Below, piece by piece: positions 24,308 through 32,394 of a stretch of DNA of 64,000 nucleotides (within the stretch, counting starts at the first letter, position 1; the number at the start of each line of letters is the position of its first letter). The notes under the pieces were generated by a model. That model saw only the letters and a list, made by a program, of their open reading frames with translations, searched no databases and was not told the origin of the DNA. A program made the translations under genes and the position numbers. Origin of the DNA: Microbulbifer celer (GTDB lineage: Bacteria; Pseudomonadota; Gammaproteobacteria; Pseudomonadales; Cellvibrionaceae); assembly GCF_020991125.1 (NCBI RefSeq), contig NZ_CP087715.1, positions 806,001 through 870,000 of the forward strand. Reading direction: 5' to 3'.

Positions 24308-25627
24308 ATGAATATCTTCAAGAATAATGATCTTATTTTTAGCTCTATTTTAGGATTTTTTGCTCGGGCCTTGGCTGTAGGACTATCTTTTCTGATGAGT
24401 GTAGTGATTGGTCGTGTTCTTGGCGTTACGGAGTCCGGCTATTTTTTCCTCGCGTTTAATGTATTGACGTTTTTGGCGGTCTTTTCTCGTTTGGGGTTGG
24501 ATAATACTGTTCTGCGTTTTACGGGTTCCGCATTCGCCGAGAAAGATTGGGCGGTGGTCCGCGGAGTTTTGGTCAGAGCGGTATTAATCGTGTGTATTAC
24601 GAGTAGTGTTATCTCGTCTGCGCTGTATTTTTTTCGTGAATTTTTGGCTGGATCGGTTTTCTTTAAGCCGGAGTTGGCGCCCATGCTCGGAATCATGGCG
24701 CCGGGCATTGTATCGGTATCTTTGCTCGCTATTATTGGGGTCGCATTTCAGGGTTTGCGTCGTTTGATAGCGTCCGTTTTTTTCTCCAATATTGTCATAA
24801 ATTTTCTTCTTTTGGCTGGGCTGTTGTTTTTGGGTGTTTCATCAGCAGAGCAATCTGCTTGGGTGTATACCGTATCTGCTTGTATATCGTTGTTTGCTGG
24901 ATTCTGGGTTTTGATTGGCGCTCTGGGGAAAGAGGGGAGGGCTCCTAGCTGGAGTGATATTTTCCATAGTTGTTTACCACTTTGGTTGGTGACGTTAATG
25001 TCGCAACTCATTCAGTTTTCGGGGCAGTTTGTTGCTGGCGGCTTGCTAAATGCGGAGGCTGTGGCGCAGCTCGCGGCGGCACAGCGCACGGCGATGTTGA
25101 TAAGCTTTATCTTGACTGTCGTGAATCTTGTGGTTGCTCCACGCTTTGCCGCCATGTATAAGCAGGGGGCTCTGCAGGACATGGAAAGCCTTGCTCTTGC
25201 TTCTGTGCGGTTAATGCTGTTTTGCTCGCTTCCGGCCTTGGCTGTCATGTTGGTTTTCCCTACAGCTCTGATGGAGCTATTCGGGGCAGGGTTTGAGGAG
25301 GGGAGGTATCTCTTGCAAATTTTGGCAATAGGGCAGTTTGTGAATGTGGCTACCGGGTCAGTTGGCTATCTTCTTACCATGTCTGGACACGAGCGAGAGC
25401 TTGGCCGGTCTGTATTGATTTCGGCACCTGTTGCTATGTTGGCGGCTTTTACATTGGTTCCGTTATGGGGGGCGGTAGGTGGTGCAGTGGCGACCTCTCT
25501 GGCTATTATTCTGCAGAACCTGATAGCAGTTTTTCAGGTGAAAAAAACACTCGGAATCAACACTTTATTGTTCTGGCGGGGCTCCCGTTTTTTTGAGCGA
25601 GCTTCAATGAGAGCATGGTCGAAGTAA
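24308..25627 (+). CDS. Wzx-type polysaccharide flippase
   Basis: A 439-residue protein with about 12-14 membrane helices and the N-terminal LGFFARALAVGLSFLMSVVIGRVLGVTESGYFFLAFN pattern of polysaccharide transporters (MOP superfamily). It would flip the completed lipid-linked repeat across the inner membrane. Later landmarks include MELFGAGFEEGRYLLQILAIGQFVN. It ends the cluster; no Wzy or Wza/Wzc homologue follows in the window, so polymerisation must rely on the ligase-like gene at 17927 or on genes elsewhere. Confidence 0.87.
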   Translation: MNIFKNNDLIFSSILGFFARALAVGLSFLMSVVIGRVLGVTESGYFFLAFNVLTFLAVFSRLGLDNTVLRFTGSAFAEKDWAVVRGVLVRAVLIVCITSSVISSALYFFREFLAGSVFFKPELAPMLGIMAPGIVSVSLLAIIGVAFQGLRRLIASVFFSNIVINFLLLAGLLFLGVSSAEQSAWVYTVSACISLFAGFWVLIGALGKEGRAPSWSDIFHSCLPLWLVTLMSQLIQFSGQFVAGGLLNAEAVAQLAAAQRTAMLISFILTVVNLVVAPRFAAMYKQGALQDMESLALASVRLMLFCSLPALAVMLVFPTALMELFGAGFEEGRYLLQILAIGQFVNVATGSVGYLLTMSGHERELGRSVLISAPVAMLAAFTLVPLWGAVGGAVATSLAIILQNLIAVFQVKKTLGINTLLFWRGSRFFERASMRAWSK

Positions 25628-25880
25628 CAATTTCGATTCGTCCGATTTCGTCCAGTTCGCTAGAATCCCCTCGTGTCAGCAGACATATTGCGGACCGGTC
25701 ACTTGACTTGTCATCGGGTATCCCGATTAAGGTCGACAAGAGAATGAGTAATGTAAGCGATCAGTCTTCCCCATCCTCGACACAAGCATTGCTGTCCGAT
25801 AGCGCAACAGCCCCAACGTGTCACGGTAGCAACGTCTCAATGGCCTCTACCGTCTCGGGTTGTGTCAGGACCATGCCGGG

Positions 25881-26018
25881 ATGACGTTCCCGGAGATTGG
25901 TCAGTTGTTTGGTGGTGTGCATCACAGTGCGGTATCTCAGGCGGTGCGGCGGGTCAAGAGGCGCGTTTCTGAGAGGGAGGACCTGCAGACGCTGACTGGG
26001 CGAGGTTTTAAGGTGTGA
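25881..26018 (+). pseudogene. C-terminal remnant of a Y1-type (REP-associated) transposase with DnaA-like helix-turn-helix
   Basis: A 45-residue stretch: MTFPEIGQLFGGVHHSAV then SQAVRRVKRR, ending TLTGRGFKV. GGVHHSAV matches the DnaA domain IV-like helix-turn-helix found at the C-terminus of many IS200-like transposases. Nothing upstream in frame resembles the HUH catalytic domain; that part is gone. It lies at the right edge of the polysaccharide cluster, and a GCCGGGATGACG piece of the dispersed repeat overlaps its start. Confidence 0.6.
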
Positions 26019-26204
26019 GAGAATTACCGCTTACGGAGTAACCGGCGTCGCAATGGCGTCCGCTGATCAACAAATGATCTCTGGCATTCCTTCTGAAACA
26101 TTCTCTACCTGAGATCAAGATTTTCGGTGAAAAAGCTTGCTGCATCGGATGCGATCTCGAGATGAATCCTGGCCCGATCTGTATCTGGTTTGTCTTTGCG
26201 TAGA

Positions 26205-26370
26205 TGGCGCACAAGAACCTTTCCGCGAAGGCTACAGGGTGCCAGGAAAGTTGTGAGACGCTGCCGCCGGTACCATGAGAAAGCAGGATCAAGGGGCGCC
26301 TGGTGTCATCCAGAAACGGCGCGTTCTCCGCAGTCCAACCAAAACGGAATACTCCGGCTGTCCATTCGGA
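26205..26370 (-). pseudogene. Remnant of a dienelactone-hydrolase-like gene
   Basis: On the minus strand one frame reads WTAGVFRFGWTAENAPFLDD and then PLILLSHGTGGSVSQLSWH. LLSHGTGGS is a typical oxyanion/nucleophile-region motif of secreted dienelactone-hydrolase-like proteins. The similarity stops after about 50 codons and no full gene can be drawn, so this looks like a fragment. By-eye evidence only. Confidence 0.4.
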
Positions 26371-26530
26371 TTCATTATTCTGAATACTGGCGCAAAGGTA
26401 GAATTTGACGCCAATCCCTCTCTTGCTTGTATTAATGACATCTGAGCATACCGTATGCTATTGATATTTTCGGCGCCAACGATTTGTCTCTTCGCTGGTG
26501 GCTATCACGTCTGACCACAAGGAATGCAGG

Positions 26531-29362
26531 ATGCATAAGCAAAAAATAATAACGTTCTGCTCTCTGATCATTGCTGCTTTTACGCTAGTGCTCTCTGCCT
26601 GTGGCGGCGGTTCTTCCGGCGGCGGTGACGCTGGGGGATCGGGCTCTTCCGGTGGCGGGTCTTCTTCTGGTTCATCCGGTGGAGGGGAGGGCTACCCTCC
26701 CAGAATTGAATCACTGTCGTTGCTGCCCGAGGAGGTATATACCGATAGCGTGATTCAGGTTCAGCTCGAAGCGAGAGACTTGGAAGACGATCCGTTTACC
26801 ACCAGCTACCAGTGGTTTGTAAACGGTGAAGAGGTGGCGGATGAAACCGAAAGCAGTCTGGACGGTGTCCATTTTGTCAAAGGCGATGTGGTCGCGGTAA
26901 CGGTTTCTCTCTCTGACGGTGATGAGGACGTTAGTGAAACTGTGAACGTTGTGGTACTAGACAGCCCGCCGGTCATTGATACCAGCAGCGTTCCCAAAAC
27001 TGCTGTTTATGGTCAGCTTTTGCGTTTTCATGTTCCGGTGGTCGATGCGGATGGGGATGCATTCCTGCTTCATTTTATGGCGCGCCCGAATGGTATGACG
27101 GTGGATGACGAGGGCAATGTTACCTGGACGCCCACCGGTCCCCTGTTTTCACGTGAAACCGGGTTTAACTGGACGCTGGCAGCGGTAACGGATGAGGCTG
27201 TCAGCGAGGCCGGAACACTTATCACAGTTATGGATTCGGAAAGACAGTATCCATTCAGCAGGGCTGGCGCTCTGGTTGCGGAACATGGTGAGGGGGTGTC
27301 TGCGGGTGATTTTGATGGCGACGGAAAGTTTGCATTGTTGCTGACAGACGGGGAGCAATCAGTTTATACCCTGGAGCAGGAGGCCGGCGGCTATGTACAG
27401 AATTGGAGCTACCCGTTTGCGCTTTCAGGTAGCCGGGAGTATATCTCGGCGGTTGCGGCTGCAGATCTGGATGGCGATGGTATTGATGAAGTTCTCGTGG
27501 GCATGGCGAATCAGAGTTTCCGTGGTGAAATGTCGAAGCTGGTGGTCATAGGTGGCGAAAACCGCGATGTGCAACAAGTGCTGGAGGTTGATGCCGGCGG
27601 GGTTTCGGCAATACGTGTGGGGGATGTGAATAATGATGGCAGTGATGAGCTGGTACTGCTGGTCAGTGAATCCAATCAGGCACAGAGCACTCTGGAGGTC
27701 AGAGATCTCAACCTGAACCTTGTATGGCGCAGTGCAGATCTGGGGCGCACCGCGTCTGTTGCATTAGGGGACGTGACCAATGACGGCTTCCCGGATCTGA
27801 TTGTTTCCAGTGGTTATGTGTTCGGCTTTAATGGTGCCGGCTATGTAAACAAGTGGTTTCTGGATGGTGGCTTCGGTGGGAAGGTACACGCTGGAGACGT
27901 GGATGACGATGGCATTGATGAAATTATTTCCACCGGAAATTCTGCCGACGCAGGTGTGGCCATCTTTGACGCTACGTCGCAATCCCGGGTAGCGACCTAT
28001 GATATCGGTGGCCGGTACTACAGCCTGGCAGTGGGGGATATTGACAGCGATCCCGGTGAAGAGATTGTGATTGTTAGCCATTATGCCAGTTCCACCGAAG
28101 ATATACGGGCACTCGGATTGAAGGATGGAAAAATGGTGGAACTCTGGAGTATGGACGGGGGTGTCTACACCAATCATGTGGTGAAGTTCCTGGATCTCTC
28201 CGGTAATAGTGCGCGAGATCTCGTGTGGGGCGGACAGGGATCCAGAGATTACGCCAGCCTTGGTATTGCTAGAAAAGCCAGCGAGGGGCCTGCTGAAATA
28301 GTCTGGCAGAAACGCGCTCCGAGCCAGCTGGATGGTGAGTTTGTTGGCGGCACTGTGGTGCGGGGCGGTGGGGATGAGCGGGTTCTTTTTGCCAGTAATT
28401 CGACAGATTCCAAAGTGTCCGGGCCTGTATTTCTGGCCCTGGATATGGACACAGAGGTTGTTAGTAACAGTCCGGACCTGCTGTTGAACTCGCATTCGTT
28501 TGTTTATGTGCCGGCGGACGTGAATGCGGATGGAAGCGATGAGTTCTACATTGGTGGCTATCCTTCTCATCGCAGTGACAAGGACTGGGCGCGTCATGTT
28601 GGGATATATGACCCCGCATCCAGTGCGTTGGAAGTGATTGATTCCAACCTATCTTATGAGGCGAATGCGATTACTGCCGCGGATCTGACCGGGGATTTGA
28701 TGCCGGAGCTGGTTGCTACCTTCCGGGATGGCGCGGTACGAGCATACGATGTTGCCCAATCCACCGTTTTCCAGGTGTCCGATGGGGGAGACATCGGGAG
28801 CTTCAGTGATGAAGGGAAAGACATTGCAGTCGCCGACCTCGATGGTGACAGCAGTCTGGATATCCTGGCGGCGAGCAAGAAGGGGCTATATGCCTTTTCC
28901 CTGGAATCCGGTCAGTATGTTCAACAGTATTCAAATACCGGTTGGTTGGAAACCAAGGATGAGGACATCGTGGATGTGGAAGCGGCTGATATGGATGGCG
29001 ATGGCTTGTCGGAAGTCGTCGTTGTCTCGCACAGCCGGGAGTACTCAACGATCCAGGTGTTGGATCATAGGCTTCAGGCACTTTCATCGCTCGAAGTGAA
29101 AAACCAACGCTTTACTTCAGTGAGTGTTGAGAATTACGGGCAGGGCAGGAAAAATATTCTGGTCGGTCTGGAATTGCCCGGTTTGGATGAGGGGTTAAGC
29201 AAACTTGTGTTGATGGATCCCTTTTCCTTGGAGACGGTGATGGAGTCACCGACTGTGCCGGGTGTGCTTTCTCCCAATAGTCTGAATTACATCTTGCTGG
29301 GTGACGGTGCTACCCCGGCTATCAGTTACGGAACGTCGTCTGTTTTTGGGGTTACTCGTTGA
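26531..29362 (+). CDS. Large FG-GAP/VCBS-repeat lipoprotein
   Basis: About 943 residues. A lipoprotein signal (ITFCSLIIAAFTLVLSAC, lipobox LSAC) is followed by a Gly/Ser linker of about 40 residues, two Ig-like or cadherin-like segments (PPRIESLSLLPEEV; PPVIDTSSVPKTAVYG) and at least ten FG-GAP/VCBS blades with calcium-type loops: AGDFDGDGKF, AADLDGDGIDEV, VGDVNNDGSDEL, LGDVTNDGFPDL, AGDVDDDGIDEI, VGDIDSDPGEEI, PADVNADGSDEF, VADLDGDSSLDI and AADMDGDGLSEV. This predicts a beta-propeller facing outward from the outer membrane, probably in adhesion or polymer binding. The ATG at 26531 is taken because it gives the lipoprotein signal directly; an in-frame start at 26498 would add 11 charged residues. 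Confidence 0.85.
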   Translation: MHKQKIITFCSLIIAAFTLVLSACGGGSSGGGDAGGSGSSGGGSSSGSSGGGEGYPPRIESLSLLPEEVYTDSVIQVQLEARDLEDDPFTTSYQWFVNGEEVADETESSLDGVHFVKGDVVAVTVSLSDGDEDVSETVNVVVLDSPPVIDTSSVPKTAVYGQLLRFHVPVVDADGDAFLLHFMARPNGMTVDDEGNVTWTPTGPLFSRETGFNWTLAAVTDEAVSEAGTLITVMDSERQYPFSRAGALVAEHGEGVSAGDFDGDGKFALLLTDGEQSVYTLEQEAGGYVQNWSYPFALSGSREYISAVAAADLDGDGIDEVLVGMANQSFRGEMSKLVVIGGENRDVQQVLEVDAGGVSAIRVGDVNNDGSDELVLLVSESNQAQSTLEVRDLNLNLVWRSADLGRTASVALGDVTNDGFPDLIVSSGYVFGFNGAGYVNKWFLDGGFGGKVHAGDVDDDGIDEIISTGNSADAGVAIFDATSQSRVATYDIGGRYYSLAVGDIDSDPGEEIVIVSHYASSTEDIRALGLKDGKMVELWSMDGGVYTNHVVKFLDLSGNSARDLVWGGQGSRDYASLGIARKASEGPAEIVWQKRAPSQLDGEFVGGTVVRGGGDERVLFASNSTDSKVSGPVFLALDMDTEVVSNSPDLLLNSHSFVYVPADVNADGSDEFYIGGYPSHRSDKDWARHVGIYDPASSALEVIDSNLSYEANAITAADLTGDLMPELVATFRDGAVRAYDVAQSTVFQVSDGGDIGSFSDEGKDIAVADLDGDSSLDILAASKKGLYAFSLESGQYVQQYSNTGWLETKDEDIVDVEAADMDGDGLSEVVVVSHSREYSTIQVLDHRLQALSSLEVKNQRFTSVSVENYGQGRKNILVGLELPGLDEGLSKLVLMDPFSLETVMESPTVPGVLSPNSLNYILLGDGATPAISYGTSSVFGVTR

Positions 29363-29431
29363 TTCTCTGAACCGCCCTCCCCTCCTACCGCTGCCTCGTC
29401 AGGTGAGCCACGGGAAGAGGGGGAGGTGGGA

Positions 29432-29455
29432 GCAGCTACCGTAAGCAGTAGCTGC
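29432..29455. terminator. Hairpin between convergent lipoprotein genes
   Basis: GCAGCTAC and GTAGCTGC arms (29432-29439, 29448-29455) with an 8-nt loop, in the 116 bp between two convergent genes. No U-run follows on either strand, so its role as a terminator is tentative. Confidence 0.45.
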
Positions 29456-29478
29456 AACAAACCCCCGTTGATTGCCAG

Positions 29479-31617
29479 TTAATTTGTTTCCGGTGTATCT
29501 ACCAGGATCATCGCGCGACTATTGCCGTCCAGTCGCATGCGTGACAGCTCGCTTATCTCACCGGCCTCCGTGTCGACTTCGTAAGAGAGGATGGCTCCCA
29601 GCCATGGTGCTCCCTCCCGTGTGTAATCATCGTAGGCATTGATATATGTGGCACTATATGCGCGGGAGCCACTAGTGTTCATCTGAACGGTACTGGGGTG
29701 GGCCGTATAATCATAGGGCTGTTCACATGCTTCACATATATCGAATGATAGATCGATTTCTTGGCTGGTTGACATTGAAAGCGTTTCGCCATCAAAACTG
29801 TATGACGTGATCTGGGGAGGAGTGTTGTTTTCTTCGCTTCCCAAAATTTCAATAGTCGTAAATATACTGAGATCTTCAGAATAGTCGTAATCGGCCAGTC
29901 TATTTTCATGCTGTACTGATGTGACCTGAGTCGGCGCCAGCGGATCAGTATCCAGTTGGTAAATCTCTAATTCAGATGAGCCGATGATGGAAGTCAGCAG
30001 GCTCTCATAATTTGGCCCGGTAGTCAGTTTGGTTACTCGGCCTCGCAATGTTCGATCGTTATTCGCGGAAGGCTGCAAAGCTTCATTTACTATCGTGTAA
30101 GCATTGGCGCCGCTGTATAGGGTTGTGTCTTCCGCGTTTAGGGCGATTTTAGACTCAGGGTCGATTTCAATAGGGCCGCTATCAGTAATAAATGTCATTT
30201 CGCCGGAGTCATTAACATCAAAGGTCAAAACCGAACGGCCCATGGCTTCAGTAACATAAGCACGGCTGCCATCGCTGTTGAACGTTATGCCGGAAAGCAT
30301 GCAGGCGCCGGCCTTGTTGTTCTTACCGCCGATATCATTCCAGCTGGGTGGGTTGATGAGTGTGCCGTTATCTGACCATTCTGCATATTCATCGTAGTAG
30401 CCAGTCAGTGCGCAGAGCGGCAGGCCCACGTCGTGATCACTCATCAAGCTTGGGGTGAAATAACCTACTCTATGCTCGGCTAGCACATAGGGAATGTCGA
30501 TAAGAAAGGTATTAAAATTTCCCTGAGAAGTATTTAAGTGGATTACTGCACTAGGGTTGTTGTGCTGCCCTTCGCGTTTCAGCGTTACATTGCAGCTTTG
30601 GCGAATTTCCAGGGTGTTGCCGGCGCAGTCTGTGCTGAGTTCTGTTGTACGATTATACTCTGGAACGACTGCTGAAATTTCGATTGCAGATGTAGATTGA
30701 TTTGTTACTGAAAAGCTGACTGATTTGTAAGTTTCTGCAGATTCAACGGTAGGTTTACTCAGGCGCAGTGGCGGTTGTGCTAGATATGCCAGGCCGTCGT
30801 AGACTATTGCATTCTGGTCATACGTAAAGCGGTCGATCCTGGCGTTGCCTGCGCAGTTATATTCAAACCCTACAGGGACTGTTTCACATTCGTTCATTGA
30901 TGTGACAAATAGAAGCGCTTTCGACGGGTGCTTTGTAATACTGAAGATCTGGTGATTTTTATTGTAATCCTCCAATGCCGGGATACTCGCACGACTCCGC
31001 TCGTACACTTGTCCGTCGGCGTCGAAGCCCAGTAGTATCAGGTCAAGCCCATCCGAGGCGACAGCTAGCTGCCCGGTAAAAGCGGAGGTGCTGGAAATGA
31101 AGTCTGAGCTTACACCACCTATGGTTAGGCTGGTTTTCGTGGTGGCGCTATTGGTTTTAGCGGATTGATGTCGTACTTGAATGGTTTGGCCGCTTTCAAT
31201 TGTGCCAGGATCTGTAGTGAATTCGCTTCCTTCAATACTGTATTGTCCATTCTTGATTTTGACTTCGGCCGGTTGGTTGATTCCGGAGATTTCCACTATA
31301 TTGGAGTAGACAAGTACGTCGGTACCAGTGTTCCCTGATCGCTCGAATGAGAAAGCATCTGGTGTTGTGTCCGCTTTTTCACCCGGCTCACCACCGGGTT
31401 CTTCTCCTGGCTCTTCTTCGGGGGGATCGTCTGGCTCGTCCCCGGGATTCTCTCCGGGGTTCTCGCCGGGATCGTCTCCTGGATTATCGTCAGGCTGTTC
31501 TTTTGTTGGAGGCTCCGTTTTCGGAGTGGAATTGCTACCTCCGCCGCTACAAGCGGATATTGCGGTAACTAAAATTAGTATGGCGGTATGTTTAAGTATG
31601 GTGTTTAGCGATGCCAT
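29479..31617 (-). CDS. Large lipoprotein with acidic Pro/Glu/Asp/Gly linker, unknown function
   Basis: A 712-residue protein with a lipoprotein signal (TAILILVTAISAC, lipobox ISAC), then a linker of about 55 residues rich in PGDDPGENPG-like repeats, and a beta-rich body without a recognised enzyme motif. Sections such as SGITFNSDGSRAYVTEAMGRSVLTFDVNDSG and QMNTSGSRAYSATYINAYDD read like blades of a lactonase or YVTN-type propeller. The RBS AAGGAAG lies 4-5 nt before the ATG. It is probably exposed at the outer membrane. It is convergent with the FG-GAP lipoprotein; co-function is possible but not shown. Confidence 0.8.
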   Translation of the reverse strand: MASLNTILKHTAILILVTAISACSGGGSNSTPKTEPPTKEQPDDNPGDDPGENPGENPGDEPDDPPEEEPGEEPGGEPGEKADTTPDAFSFERSGNTGTDVLVYSNIVEISGINQPAEVKIKNGQYSIEGSEFTTDPGTIESGQTIQVRHQSAKTNSATTKTSLTIGGVSSDFISSTSAFTGQLAVASDGLDLILLGFDADGQVYERSRASIPALEDYNKNHQIFSITKHPSKALLFVTSMNECETVPVGFEYNCAGNARIDRFTYDQNAIVYDGLAYLAQPPLRLSKPTVESAETYKSVSFSVTNQSTSAIEISAVVPEYNRTTELSTDCAGNTLEIRQSCNVTLKREGQHNNPSAVIHLNTSQGNFNTFLIDIPYVLAEHRVGYFTPSLMSDHDVGLPLCALTGYYDEYAEWSDNGTLINPPSWNDIGGKNNKAGACMLSGITFNSDGSRAYVTEAMGRSVLTFDVNDSGEMTFITDSGPIEIDPESKIALNAEDTTLYSGANAYTIVNEALQPSANNDRTLRGRVTKLTTGPNYESLLTSIIGSSELEIYQLDTDPLAPTQVTSVQHENRLADYDYSEDLSIFTTIEILGSEENNTPPQITSYSFDGETLSMSTSQEIDLSFDICEACEQPYDYTAHPSTVQMNTSGSRAYSATYINAYDDYTREGAPWLGAILSYEVDTEAGEISELSRMRLDGNSRAMILVDTPETN

Positions 31618-32394
31618 AATCTTCCTTTTCCTTGGCTTACGGTATTCAGTTAAAATGCTCAGAGAAATCGTTATGTCATTTTAATGCATGAGGGGTGTGT
31701 TAAATCGAAACTTTATATGCCTACTCCTTATACCCATTTGGTGGATCCTGAGGGGCATCGGCGAAAGGGTTACAATGGTGAACTGTCCGAGATTTTCGGC
31801 AAGTCTGGAGCTTTGGGTTAGCTTGTAACTTGTGTGTTGAGAGGCTTTGTCTGGCTAGGTTATAGGTGGCAGAAAGAGAATTATAACAATTCCATGTTAC
31901 AGGTATTCCTTATTACTACTTGAAGGTTTATGTGGCTTCAGGGGCGGTGTGCCTATACTACTTTTACATTTTTCGCCTTTATACAAATACTTCACCAGAA
32001 ACGCAAAATCGGAGGTCAAGAAACTTGGTTTGTTTCGCAAAAAAACGCATGGTTTGCACGTTTGTACCAATTGCGGGGTGTGATGAGAGCGTTTCTGGTT
32101 TCTTGAGCACGGTAAGACAGAACTAGATGGAGATCCGGTTTCTCGTGAGTAGTATTACTTACCTAGGGGTTAAAGAGTGAGACTGGGGAGTGCGGAGTTC
32201 TCTACCAATAGTGAAGGCTGGTTTGGGGGGGATATGGGCAGTGATGGCGTGGATACACTGATTTTCGATCGTTTCGGGCCCAATCTAGGGAGGAGCAGCT
32301 CTGCTGTCCTATATCCAGATTCTGGGAGTTTCGCTGCCTAAAACTGTACATGAGCGCAGATTTGATATCCCGGGTGATCCGCGTTGATCACTTG
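31618..32394. other. Intergenic region without a supported gene
   Basis: 777 bp between the start of the lipoprotein gene and the end of dnaE2. Open frames here are short and unlike known proteins. It should contain the lipoprotein promoter; I see no repeat, hairpin with U-run or RNA gene that I can name. Confidence 0.5.
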
